A DNA stretch of 37,261 nucleotides from a virus, in the IMG/VR virus record IMGVR_UViG_3300027123_000313, positions 1 through 37,261 of that record, one strand, 5' to 3'. Below the pieces are notes generated by a model. That model searched no databases. It was not told the DNA's origin and worked only from the letters and a program-made list of their open reading frames with translations. The translations under genes were made by a program, and so were the position numbers. Shown here in pieces: positions 1 to 7,878 of this stretch (position 1 is the stretch's first letter; every line of letters starts with the position of its first letter).

Positions 1-136
1 TCACCCGTCTGGCCAAGAAGCTCGACGTGCTGCCGCTGGCGCGCATGGTCGGACATCGCAACATTAAAGAGCTGATGACCTATTACAACGCGACAGCAGC
101 AGAGATAGCAGAGCGACTTGACTAAATCTCAAGACG
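1..136. repeat. terminal direct repeat, left copy (int 3' end)
   Basis: This segment matches 37126-37261 at 134 of 136 positions. The differences are at 8 (t here, c in the right copy; synonymous in int) and 131 (a here, t in the right copy). Each difference lies within 8 bases of one window edge, and the 122 bases between are identical. I read this as the overlap of a circular or terminally redundant genome with errors at the contig ends. A second int copy belonging to a tandem element is the alternative. Confidence 0.9.
3..125 (+). CDS. int: integrase C-terminal fragment (cut by window edge)
   Basis: The frame opens at the left edge and encodes the last 40 residues of the tyrosine recombinase whose full copy is at 36267-37250. 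It includes the RMVGH motif with the second conserved histidine and the TYY motif with the nucleophilic tyrosine, and ends at the same TAA. If the genome is circular this is simply the other end of the same gene. If it is a prophage array it is a neighbour's int. It has no start of its own here. Confidence 0.85.
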   Translation, partial: TRLAKKLDVLPLARMVGHRNIKELMTYYNATAAEIAERLD

Positions 137-153
137 GCAGGATTTGAACCTGC
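137..153 (-). other. tRNA T-arm-like sequence, candidate attP core
   Basis: Read on the minus strand this is GCAGG-TTCAAAT-CCTGC, a perfect 5-bp stem around a 7-base loop of the form found in tRNA T-arms. It lies 12 bases beyond the int stop. No matching acceptor 5' strand, D-arm or anticodon arm follows, so it is not a whole tRNA. Phages that integrate in tRNA genes carry such 3' fragments next to int, which makes it a candidate att core. A competing candidate lies at 36095-36114. Confidence 0.35.
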
Positions 154-176
154 AAAAGCAGGTATTGCAGTGGCAA

Positions 177-219
177 ATAGGGGCGCAAAACACAATATGT
201 TGTGTCTAATCGCCCCTAT
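177..219 (-). terminator. nested hairpin, probable end of late operon
   Basis: A perfect 9-bp outer stem (ATAGGGGCG with CGCCCCTAT) encloses a second 6-bp palindrome (ACACAA-TATG-TTGTGT). On the minus strand it is followed by a short T run (ATTTG), and it lies about 100 bases past the tailspike stop, so a late terminator is the likely role. The T run is weak. A protein-binding or attachment-site role is also possible, as it sits beside the candidate att core. Confidence 0.5.
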
Positions 220-318
220 CAACCACTACTCACCCCAGTGGATGTGCCGAAAAGTGTGCCTAGGCTAACGAGCGCGAGTGTTAGTAGTTTCATCCGAAAA
301 TCCTCGTAATTTTCCAGG
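220..318. other. gene-free stretch between late terminator and tailspike
   Basis: No credible gene was seen. A short direct repeat TGTGCC occurs twice at about 243-260, separated by GAAAAG. With the hairpin and T-arm-like sequence beside it, this 99-base stretch could belong to the attachment region (arm-type sites), but nothing proves it. Confidence 0.3.
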
Positions 319-2352
319 TTATGTCTGCGTACCTACAACAGTTCCGTCAGTGTCGGATGTAGGAACACTCCCGCTTTTTATCCGTAGCTTTCCAGTCGAG
401 TCAGCCCACAACCAGGTGGCCCCAAATCTTAATGCCTGCGTGTGCGAGCGCGTGTAAGGGCCGCTACCATAGAAGCTGCCGTTCAACGTCGAGTTGTAAA
501 TCCAATGATCCTCAAAGGTCGATCCGCCAACAAAAACCGATGATGAAAGAGTCGCCGTCATATCCTCAAAAACGCACGCATTGGCAAAAGACGCGAGAGA
601 ACCGATCGACACAGTTCCGCCTCGAAATGTCACCCTGCTCGAACTTTGCGTCAAAGCGCCAACTCCCCCAGTAACTTTTAACCGGTTAAATAGAGAGTCG
701 TCGCAGGCCAGACAAAGCCTAGTGCTTGCTGACAAAACCACATCCACTTGATTGATTATTGCCCCCTGACAGGCGCGGAAAACTTGAACGTCCGCACGGG
801 TAACGCTAGCCTTAACGTAGTCAACTTTAATTTTTGTGATACCCTGCTCACCAAGAATGTAGGTGTAATAGACTGATTCAGTCTTGCAGCAATTCATAAT
901 CTCAGCAAAACCGATACTTATAGCTTGCGCCGCAATATCGCCACCATTATAAATTTGCCGAATAGCTTGGCCGTCATACCCTACAGCCTTGAAGTTTCCA
1001 ATTCCAATGGTTTTGCAGTTGCGGATTTGGAGCGCGTGCGTTGGTGAAACCGGATATGCTGGTGAGCTTTCGCCAGCCGATGAGGCATCAAGATCAAGCG
1101 TATCAATACTGACAGCATCGGCATAAACAGAAGAAGTGGTTCCACTGACGATGATATTGCTGCCCTTTATATATCCAATTTTTATATTTGCGCTTGGTGT
1201 GGTGTAGGTCTCCCCCTCAATAATCATGTGGGCGTAGCCAACACGCGATCCTGTAACGCTTGCGATTTTAACGCCGTCGCAGCCAGTTATAGTCAGCACG
1301 CCACGGAAAATATTATCTCCCGTGATATTGCCTACACGCACATTTTTCAGCGGATAACCCGTGTAAGCTGAAAGCATCAAGACATCTCCGCGTATGTCTT
1401 GACCCTCGATGTCACCGAGCACAACATTAGTGATCGAACCGTTTGTGCTGTTGGCGAGAACCTTGACTACATGGTTAAACTCACCCGTATCCGTGGCGAT
1501 ATTCCCTACAGCCTTGAATGTGCCAATCTCCACGTTTCCACCCGTCACCTTAATAATCGGGGTATCTGAAGGCTGGCCGCTTTTCTGCTGAATAACGGTC
1601 GATTTTCCCGCCGTTAGTATTTTTCTTCCACCAGGAACTACTATCTGGCTTATCAGCCAAGTACCAGGAGGTATCTGTAAGTATGTGTAATTAGATAAAA
1701 CAAATTGAATCGCCGCCGTATCATCCGTAACCCCACCACCAACTGCGCCAAAGTCCTTAACGCTAACCGGCAAGTCCATCAGTCGCGCATACAGCGTGCG
1801 CCACACAGCACCAGCGCCGCCGTGCTTCCAAGCAATAGCACTTGTCTTGAGGAAAGACACAATCGACGACAGTACGCCACCTAATACCGTGCGCCGTGTC
1901 TGCACACCAGCCGGAGTAGCGGCCTCATCTGCATCCGTGATAACCGTCGCCCCATCAGCCAGCGATGCGGCTAGTGTGTCGCCTGCGGATTTGGTGGGGG
2001 CGAAGAATGTGTTTACTGAGCCAGAAATTGCTCCCTGCAAAATAGTGATGAGTTCGTTGTAAATTTCTTCGTCCGTGCCAATAACTGGCGCAGAGACATA
2101 ATCCTGAGTCCAAACGGTCGCATCGCTACTGGTTTTGAGCACAACTTTGTAATAGCCAGCCTCAAGCCAAATATCAGCCTCACCATTGCTATCCAGAATC
2201 ACCGGATTCGTGTTGGCCGTAGCCTGTGAGCGGTCTTTGAAGGTATTCTTGGGAATGGTAGTTCCAGCCACATAGAAAAAGACCTTGCCGCCAACAAGTG
2301 GCCGCCCTGCATTGGTAAACCGCATTTTCGGCAGCGGCATCAAATTGGCCAT
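319..2352 (-). CDS. tailspike with P22-style head-docking N-terminus and beta-helix
   Basis: This 677-aa protein is probably the trimeric receptor-binding tailspike that cleaves or binds host surface polysaccharide. Residues 1 to about 90 look like a compact docking domain (start MANLMPLPKMRF, then GGKVFFYVAGT). Around 198-211 is the VKDFGAVGGGVTDD signature that opens many phage pectate-lyase-like beta-helices. A long repetitive beta-helical body follows. I chose the ATG at 2352, preceded by GGAG 7 bases upstream, over a longer frame that would run through a terminator hairpin. It is last in the late operon, as gene 9 is in P22. Receptor specificity cannot be read from sequence. Confidence 0.85.
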   Translation of the reverse strand: MANLMPLPKMRFTNAGRPLVGGKVFFYVAGTTIPKNTFKDRSQATANTNPVILDSNGEADIWLEAGYYKVVLKTSSDATVWTQDYVSAPVIGTDEEIYNELITILQGAISGSVNTFFAPTKSAGDTLAASLADGATVITDADEAATPAGVQTRRTVLGGVLSSIVSFLKTSAIAWKHGGAGAVWRTLYARLMDLPVSVKDFGAVGGGVTDDTAAIQFVLSNYTYLQIPPGTWLISQIVVPGGRKILTAGKSTVIQQKSGQPSDTPIIKVTGGNVEIGTFKAVGNIATDTGEFNHVVKVLANSTNGSITNVVLGDIEGQDIRGDVLMLSAYTGYPLKNVRVGNITGDNIFRGVLTITGCDGVKIASVTGSRVGYAHMIIEGETYTTPSANIKIGYIKGSNIIVSGTTSSVYADAVSIDTLDLDASSAGESSPAYPVSPTHALQIRNCKTIGIGNFKAVGYDGQAIRQIYNGGDIAAQAISIGFAEIMNCCKTESVYYTYILGEQGITKIKVDYVKASVTRADVQVFRACQGAIINQVDVVLSASTRLCLACDDSLFNRLKVTGGVGALTQSSSRVTFRGGTVSIGSLASFANACVFEDMTATLSSSVFVGGSTFEDHWIYNSTLNGSFYGSGPYTRSHTQALRFGATWLWADSTGKLRIKSGSVPTSDTDGTVVGTQT

Positions 2353-2367
2353 GTTTTGCTCCAAAGC

Positions 2368-2390
2368 AAAAAGCCCGCGCATGGCGGGCT
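2368..2390 (-). terminator. intrinsic terminator between ejection gene and tailspike
   Basis: On the minus strand the sequence AGCCCGC, a 5-base loop and GCGGGCT is followed by five T. It lies just upstream of the tailspike start, so tailspike expression needs read-through (Q-modified polymerase) or its own promoter. Confidence 0.8.
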
Positions 2391-2401
2391 GAGAGGTTGA
2401 G

Positions 2402-2626
2402 ATGAGTAACGAATGGATTCCGGGTATTCCGCAGCAGGCCTTGGTCATGGCCTGTGCGATGCCGCTTATTTTTCTTGCTGCGCCCTATGTAGAGCGCGTG
2501 ATGAACTTCTTTATTGAGATCGCATCACTGCTGCTGCAGATCCTCTGGCGCATAGTTACCGTAGCCTGGAAGCGCAGCGCCCCCGAACATCGACATGAGC
2601 GCGTTCACCCCAGTGACGGGCCTTGA
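2402..2626 (+). CDS. possible small two-TM membrane protein, antisense to late operon
   Basis: This 74-aa frame starts at an ATG with GAGAGG about 6 bases upstream. It has two hydrophobic segments, roughly residues 13-29 (ALVMACAMPLIFLAAPY) and 35-56 (MNFFIEIASLLLQILWRIVTV), then a basic tail. The last 100 bases run antisense over the 3' end of the gp16-like gene; the first 120 lie in the gap between that gene and the tailspike. In P22 the same gap holds the sieA/immI genes, some of which oppose the late transcript. It could be a small exclusion gene or a chance frame. Confidence 0.4.
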   Translation: MSNEWIPGIPQQALVMACAMPLIFLAAPYVERVMNFFIEIASLLLQILWRIVTVAWKRSAPEHRHERVHPSDGP

Positions 2627-4648
2627 GCCACGCACCAAGGCCTCAGCAATGTTGTTAGGCGCAAGTGCGGCCTTCGTCTTCACCACTTCACCGGCGGTCT
2701 TCACGCCAGCTGCGGCGTAATTGCCCACGACCGGCACTGCCCCTGCAACGCGCTCTAGGATCCCTGACGCCATACCGCCCAGATTCATCAGGCGCGCTGC
2801 CGATTGGCTGCCGCCCGCAAGGTCTGGCTGCTTGCGCTCGATGAGGCGTGCCGCTGACACGATCTGATTGAGCTGAGCATGCGCCGCTTCGCCGAGAATC
2901 ATCTTGAGCTTGTCCGGGCCGATCTTTGCCATTTCACTCTCAAGGCTGAGTAGCGAGATCGTCTTGGTGCCGTTGATCTCGCCCACCATGGTTTCACGCA
3001 GATGGCTGCCGAGATTGGCGCGCACCTGGGAAAGCGTTTCAGGGTTCAGCTTGATGAGGTTCTTCAGGTCAGCGATCGAGCCCTGCTTGATGATCTGGCC
3101 AAACACATTCTCGTCAGCCAGCGCGAAGTCTTGGCCGAACTTGCCGCCCGCCTTCTTCAGCAGACCACCGACGCCTTTGTTGTTGTCGAACTCCGTGCCC
3201 ATTTTACGGCGCGCAGCAATCGCAGCTGAGTAGGCGTCTCCGCCCTCTTGCGCCACGATGTCATCGATCACGCCTTTCGTCTTGCCGGCGAAGAAGCCTT
3301 TGGTCGGGTCGGCACCGCCGCCAACCACCGTGGCTGAACGACGCAGGTCATTGAGCTTTGCCAGCGGAACGGCATTGGCGACCAGATTGCCGTCTGCATC
3401 AGCGCTCACAATCTTGAGCGCCTTGGCACGGTTCAGCAGCTCGCCGATGCCTTCAAGCCCGGCATTGGATTCGAAGAAGTCCACCAGCGCATTGGGCTGA
3501 ACGATCTTGCCGCCCGCCTCGTCCTCGGCCTGTTTGTAGAGCGCACGAACCCCAGCTTTAGCCTCATTGCGGCGCGCCAACACTTCCTCGCGCACCTGCT
3601 GACCCATGAGCTGCGGGCTCACCGCATTGCCGAATGGATCGACGACCGCATCCACGTTTGCTGCAAGCAGCTCGCGCTGGTTGTTGCGTAGGTTGCGAAT
3701 CGGCGCACCGGCGCTGGTGTTAGCCAATACGCCTTCGGTGTCTTGCTGGGCGTAGTCTTGGGTGCGCTGGCCTTTGGTGAGCTGGCGAATAGGCACTGGC
3801 AGCGAGTTGGTGAGTGCTTGTCGAGCAGCCTCTGCTGGCGAAACCTTGCCGCCGGTCGCGATAGCTTGGGCAACATAGCGCCTCACCAAATTCTGAGAGT
3901 CAGGAGGCAGCTCTGCGAACCGAATACCTGCGTCTAGAAGCGCATCATCAAGCGCATCTCTATCAACATCGATTCCGCCTAAAGAATTAGGGGATAGCTG
4001 AGGGTTTCGCTCAGCTGCAGCACGAAGCTCGCGCTCAGCAATGCGCTTGCTGATCTGCCCGCCGGTCATGCGATCAAGCATCGCTTGCAGCCCCTTGCCC
4101 ATGCCATAGCCTGCCAAGCCGCCCACGGAACCCATGCCGACATTGGCAAAACGGCTTTCATCGCTGGTGACCGGCTGCAAGCCCGCGTTAGCACCGCCGA
4201 CAATAGCAGCGCGACCAGCCGTAGCTGGCAGCACAGCCTGCTGCACCGTCTTGCCGATACGTGGAATCTTGCCGGCCAAGCCATAAAGCCCAGCGCCGCC
4301 CACTACCTGCCCTGCAACGGCCCCCGCAAAGCCCGGCAGTGTGCCGATGTCTTTGTTGTACTGGCCACGGCGAATGTCGGTTTCGAACTGGCTGGCAGCG
4401 ACCTGCTCCGGCGAACCGGCAGCCTGAATTGCTATCTGCTGCACGCCACGAGGAATGCCAAGCACGCTCTCCGTGAAGGCATCTTGAAAGCGTGTAACGC
4501 CACTGCGCTGAGGCGGCGTCGGCACGGTGAGCGCGCCGACTTCTGGCGTATTGACGACGGCGTTTTCCAGCGTTGGCGCTGCGTACTGAGACCACGGGCC
4601 ATCAGACTGCGGCGCTTGCTGCTGCTGATACTCTTCCCATGGCTTCAT
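2525..4648 (-). CDS. DNA ejection protein, gp16-like
   Basis: This 707-aa protein sits at the position of P22 gene 16, after gp7- and gp20-like genes and before the tailspike. Ejection proteins leave the virion with the DNA and help it cross the envelope. Sequence support is mainly positional: a Pro/Gln-rich start (MKPWEEYQQQQ), a Gly/Ala-rich stretch around 80-150 able to form membrane-active helices, a long mixed helical region, and a Gly/Ala-rich end. The start at 4648 overlaps the previous stop (ATGA). It is longer than P22 gp16 (609 aa), and identity at residue level was not recognised by eye. Confidence 0.7.
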   Translation of the reverse strand: MKPWEEYQQQQAPQSDGPWSQYAAPTLENAVVNTPEVGALTVPTPPQRSGVTRFQDAFTESVLGIPRGVQQIAIQAAGSPEQVAASQFETDIRRGQYNKDIGTLPGFAGAVAGQVVGGAGLYGLAGKIPRIGKTVQQAVLPATAGRAAIVGGANAGLQPVTSDESRFANVGMGSVGGLAGYGMGKGLQAMLDRMTGGQISKRIAERELRAAAERNPQLSPNSLGGIDVDRDALDDALLDAGIRFAELPPDSQNLVRRYVAQAIATGGKVSPAEAARQALTNSLPVPIRQLTKGQRTQDYAQQDTEGVLANTSAGAPIRNLRNNQRELLAANVDAVVDPFGNAVSPQLMGQQVREEVLARRNEAKAGVRALYKQAEDEAGGKIVQPNALVDFFESNAGLEGIGELLNRAKALKIVSADADGNLVANAVPLAKLNDLRRSATVVGGGADPTKGFFAGKTKGVIDDIVAQEGGDAYSAAIAARRKMGTEFDNNKGVGGLLKKAGGKFGQDFALADENVFGQIIKQGSIADLKNLIKLNPETLSQVRANLGSHLRETMVGEINGTKTISLLSLESEMAKIGPDKLKMILGEAAHAQLNQIVSAARLIERKQPDLAGGSQSAARLMNLGGMASGILERVAGAVPVVGNYAAAGVKTAGEVVKTKAALAPNNIAEALVRGSRPVTGVNALMSMFGGAALPGYGNYAPEDLQQQ

Positions 4649-5907
4649 CGTGTTTTGCTCCAACTCTTGGGGTCTGCCGGATCGCCGCCACGGAATAGAT
4701 AACCATTCTTCACCGTGCCGGGCTTGGGCGCCGCACTGTTCGCGGCAGGAGCGCTTCCGCCCCATGTCGTGGCAGGAAGATCACCGAACTTGCGCTGCCG
4801 GTAAGCTCTCATCTGAGCCATGATTTTCGCTGCTTGGCGCTGAAACTCAGCCGTTGGCATGTCAGGGTCCAAATTACCCACAGCCTTTTGCAGAGCCGCG
4901 CCTTCAGCGTTGGAAAGCTGACCCATGCCCTTCATCTGCTGCACGGCCGGTAAGAATGTCTGACTCTTGAACTGCTCAAGCTGAGCGGCGAAGCCCTTGG
5001 CATCTGTGCCGGGAATGTTTCTCGCAATGGGCGCAAGCACGCTACCTGTGCCGAGCTTTAAGCCAGGGTGCTTTGTAAGTGTATTGAGGCTGTCCATGGC
5101 AATATCAGTTGCAGCCGCGGCTTCGCGGCGATCATTTTCGCGCGCCTGCATTTCAAGCCGCTGCTTCTCTTGCTTGTCCAGCATATCCATCTGCATGCGC
5201 TGCTGCGTCATGCCGAGATTTGCCAAGGTCACCTGCAACTGCTGATCCTGTCGCCCCATCATGGCGCGATCTTTCGAGCTCATCGGCAGCTCAGCAATAG
5301 GCTGGCCGGAGGCAGGATCAATCTGGAAGCCACCCTGAAATACCGGCTTTGGCTGCGCCTCGATGCCTAGAAAGCGCGGCTGGCCCTGCTTGCTGGTAAC
5401 AAAGTAACTGAGTCGGCCAGTATTTGGGTCAATCCCCTGCTGGGGATTCATGCCGAACTCTGCACCAGTGCCGGATAGCTTTTGAATTTCTGCTAAAGTC
5501 TCCCAGTCGCCAGCTTTTGCCGCATCCTGAGCAACTTGCGCTAAGTGCGCGCCTTGATCGTACTGGGCCGCTGGCCGAACGATAGGAGCGATATTCTCCT
5601 TGATGCCGGCTGCTTTCTGCTCAGCAAATGGCACTTGTGGCTTAGTCATATCAAGGCCTTGCTCAGTGTCTAAACCAAGCATGCGGCCATTCATGAAAGC
5701 ATTTTTGCTGAAGCTCTGGCCTTCGCCGTACTCTGGTTGTGATTGCGCACTGATCGCCATGAGGTAGTTTTTGCCGTATTGCTTTCGACTCTCAGTCAAC
5801 GCTTTTGCTTCGCGTCGTTCTGTCTCCTGACGACCAAGCTCTGCGCCTTGGGCGTAGGCGTTCATCGGGTTAAAAGGCCGTAAAGCGCCTGCGATGTCAT
5901 AAGCCAT
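4645..5907 (-). CDS. DNA ejection protein, gp20-like
   Basis: This 420-aa, Gln/Met/Ala-rich helical protein is at the P22 gene 20 position (471 aa there). Its start (MAYDIAGALRPFNPMNAYAQG) and a central coiled-coil-like stretch rich in Q, M and E (about 225-275, e.g. QQRMQMDMLDKQEKQRLEM) fit an ejection protein that packs inside the capsid and assembles a conduit. It overlaps the following gp16-like gene by ATGA, and the gp7-like gene ends 18 bases upstream. Assignment rests on order and composition. Confidence 0.7.
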   Translation of the reverse strand: MAYDIAGALRPFNPMNAYAQGAELGRQETERREAKALTESRKQYGKNYLMAISAQSQPEYGEGQSFSKNAFMNGRMLGLDTEQGLDMTKPQVPFAEQKAAGIKENIAPIVRPAAQYDQGAHLAQVAQDAAKAGDWETLAEIQKLSGTGAEFGMNPQQGIDPNTGRLSYFVTSKQGQPRFLGIEAQPKPVFQGGFQIDPASGQPIAELPMSSKDRAMMGRQDQQLQVTLANLGMTQQRMQMDMLDKQEKQRLEMQARENDRREAAAATDIAMDSLNTLTKHPGLKLGTGSVLAPIARNIPGTDAKGFAAQLEQFKSQTFLPAVQQMKGMGQLSNAEGAALQKAVGNLDPDMPTAEFQRQAAKIMAQMRAYRQRKFGDLPATTWGGSAPAANSAAPKPGTVKNGYLFRGGDPADPKSWSKTR

Positions 5908-5924
5908 GATTTACCCCTGATACC

Positions 5925-6668
5925 TTATTTTGATCCGAACTTTCCGAAAGCATTCATGCCGGTCTCTAGCGCCCCTGTAATTGCGTTTGCTCGCCCCACG
6001 TAACCAGATGCTCTTGCGGCACCCGCATTGGTGACGTTCTGGCCGTACGCATTTGCATAGTTCTGCCCGGCCGTGGCTAAGGTCTGGTTTGTTGCCTGCC
6101 CGACACCTGCCAGAGCCGAGTAACGATTCGCGATGTTGGTGAACTCATTGGCACCGTAGTCTTGGCCGTATTTGGTGGTGGCCTTGAGGAAGTTGCCCGA
6201 CATCAGGCCGCCGCGTGCTGCTGCACTGTTTTCCAAATTGCGCTGCCCTTCTTTCAGACGGAACTGATAGCCGGGGTCCATGGTCATGAAGGAGTTAGCG
6301 ACGCCACTAGGATTGGCGGCTCGCTGCCATTCCATATCGGGCGGAATAGCATCTACTCCGGGCTTACCAGGGTTGATTAGCTGCCCGAAGAATCCATTCC
6401 CGCCGGGTGTCGCCGGAGTGCCTGGCGTGCCCGTGCCCGGAACCGGCTTTTGCTCGAATCCATACAAGCCCATAAGCGAGTTAAGCCCCGCACGTCCGGC
6501 ATCTTGCCAGGGCATTTGGTCTTCGCGCGTTTGGTCGTAGATATAGCGCTGAGTCTCATTGGCCTGATCAGCTGCTTGTGTTTGTGCCTTTGCGGCCTTG
6601 CTCGCGGCACGACTCTGCACTGCTCCACCAACGATTGCGCTGCCTACAACTGCTGCTGCAACTGGCAT
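5925..6668 (-). CDS. DNA ejection protein, gp7-like
   Basis: This 247-aa protein begins with a hydrophobic Ala/Gly/Val segment (PVAAAVVGSAIVGGAVQSRAA) followed by a helical Ala/Gln/Lys-rich stretch, a pattern common to gp7-type ejection proteins of podoviruses. The middle is Gly/Pro-rich (about 75-100) and the rest Ala/Asn/Gly-rich. I placed the start at the ATG at 6668, with GAGGAG 8 bases upstream, not at a GTG at 6677 that would sit inside the ribosome site. Its 5' end overlaps the GNAT gene by 25 bases. P22 gp7 is 229 aa. Confidence 0.7.
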   Translation of the reverse strand: MPVAAAVVGSAIVGGAVQSRAASKAAKAQTQAADQANETQRYIYDQTREDQMPWQDAGRAGLNSLMGLYGFEQKPVPGTGTPGTPATPGGNGFFGQLINPGKPGVDAIPPDMEWQRAANPSGVANSFMTMDPGYQFRLKEGQRNLENSAAARGGLMSGNFLKATTKYGQDYGANEFTNIANRYSALAGVGQATNQTLATAGQNYANAYGQNVTNAGAARASGYVGRANAITGALETGMNAFGKFGSK

Positions 6669-7132
6669 GTTGACCACTCCTCTTTTGTAATTCCAAGTAA
6701 GGCCTGATTGATCAAATGGCCGTTCTTTAAGAAACTTTTTCTGTTGATGCCCTCAATGCTGAAGCCAGCATCAAGCGCTAATTTTTTGGCAAGCCGATTG
6801 GTTGCAGGCACATGCGTTACTACTTTCTGAAAAGCAGTTTTGTTAAATATCCACGCCAGAACCAATGAGGCCGCTTCGCGCGCCTGAACGCCTCGCCATG
6901 ACGGCAAGATGCAGGTGTGAATCTCTATGGTTGCGCTATTCCATGGGTGAACCATGAAAAGCCCTGCGACTTGCTGCCCATCCATTACTGCTAACCAGTA
7001 AATTGGTTCGCCAATGACAGGCTCATAGTCATCAGGGGCTGCCGATCCATCATCGGAAACATGTGGGTAGATGGATTCGTGAGTAATTACATAGCGAATC
7101 AACTCTGGATCAGTTGTCCGCTCAATCCTCAA
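6644..7132 (-). CDS. GNAT-fold protein at the P22 gene 14 position
   Basis: This 162-aa protein has GNAT features: a substrate-side beta region (YWLAVMDGQQVAGLFMVHPW), a central strand (TIEIHTCILPSWRG) leading into the acetyl-CoA-binding turn and helix (GVQAREAASLVLAWIF), then VVTHVPATNRLAKKLALDAGF, where the Asn and the helix after it are typical. It lies between the needle-position genes and the gp7-like gene, as gene 14 does in P22; proteins there carry a GNAT-like domain of unknown role. The start appears to be TTG overlapping the previous stop (TTGA), with no clear ribosome site. The substrate is unknown. Confidence 0.7.
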   Translation of the reverse strand: MRIERTTDPELIRYVITHESIYPHVSDDGSAAPDDYEPVIGEPIYWLAVMDGQQVAGLFMVHPWNSATIEIHTCILPSWRGVQAREAASLVLAWIFNKTAFQKVVTHVPATNRLAKKLALDAGFSIEGINRKSFLKNGHLINQALLGITKEEWSTCQLQQQL

Positions 7133-7470
7133 GAGAAAACCACCCCATCAATGGCGTGAATGCTGATCGAGGTCGCGGCATCAGCCTTGGCTTGTAGGAA
7201 ATCTCCTACTTTCATGATCGGCAGATCAATGTCGATCGAGCTGTTGGCAGGGACCGCAACGCCCTTTGCTAAGGCATTGGCATCAGAGGCTGAGCCGCCA
7301 GACGGAACGGCATGCACATCAGCAGCCACAGCGCCTGCCGTGGTGTTGCTGAGTCGCACGCGGCCATTGCGCAGCAAGTTGGTCGAAGGCATGGCAGCCA
7401 CGGTATAAAACGTCACCAGCGAGGTGGTGAGCTGTGCCGGCTCAAATAGCTTGGCGTAGGTCAGTGCCAT
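7129..7470 (-). CDS. small beta-rich virion-region protein
   Basis: This 113-aa protein is rich in small residues, Thr, Ser and Val, with alternating beta-like segments (VTFYTVAAMPSTNLLRNGRVRLSNT ... SSIDIDLPIMKVGDFLQAKAD). The style resembles minor tail, decoration or knob proteins that hold short beta-sandwiches. It starts at the stop of the previous coiled-coil gene (TAAATG) and its stop overlaps the GNAT start. I do not recognise the family. One idea is that it supplies the tip of a needle whose shaft is the preceding gene; that is inference from gene order only. Confidence 0.6.
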   Translation of the reverse strand: MALTYAKLFEPAQLTTSLVTFYTVAAMPSTNLLRNGRVRLSNTTAGAVAADVHAVPSGGSASDANALAKGVAVPANSSIDIDLPIMKVGDFLQAKADAATSISIHAIDGVVFS

Positions 7471-7878
7471 TTATCGTGCTCCGAAGGTGAAATCGCGCAG
7501 CTCATTGATCTGCTGCTGAAGGTTGTTGGTGCGGATGGCGCGCTCGATGGCGTCCACGCGCGGGGGAATCTCTTGCGCTCGGCGCAGCTGGGCTTCCAGT
7601 GCTTCAAGGCGCTGGCTGACGTGCTGCTGAAAGGCGGTTGCGTTGCGTCTGACCTGCCCCAGCTCATCGGCTAAGGCCTGCATCTGATTGGCCGTGTTGG
7701 CATCTCTGGAGCCGCCCGAAGTCGTGGTCAGAATGAGTGTTTCAAGATCGCTGACGCTGCCGATGCTGACGCTGGTGCCAATCACGGCGATGATCCCGCG
7801 CAAAGCATTGACCGCATCTCTCGGCCAGCCCGCACGCAGCAGATCAGCCTCATTGACGCGAATCTTGATGCCGGTCAT
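7471..7878 (-). CDS. coiled-coil protein at the tail-needle (gp26) position
   Basis: This 135-aa protein starts MTGIKIRV at an ATG overlapping the gp10-like stop (ATGA). After a 60-residue N-terminal part comes a long heptad-like helix (about 70-130: NQMQALADELGQVRR..., SQRLEALEAQLRRAQE, ERAIRTNNLQQQINELRD). P22 gp26 is a trimeric coiled-coil needle that plugs the portal and is encoded at exactly this place, but it is longer (233 aa). The needle role is therefore a positional and structural inference. Confidence 0.55.
   Translation of the reverse strand: MTGIKIRVNEADLLRAGWPRDAVNALRGIIAVIGTSVSIGSVSDLETLILTTTSGGSRDANTANQMQALADELGQVRRNATAFQQHVSQRLEALEAQLRRAQEIPPRVDAIERAIRTNNLQQQINELRDFTFGAR

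Noticed and set aside
137-260. Complete tRNA gene at the left end
   Set aside because: Only a T-arm-like stem-loop is present. No matching acceptor 5' strand, D-arm or anticodon arm could be found within 100 bases on the minus strand.
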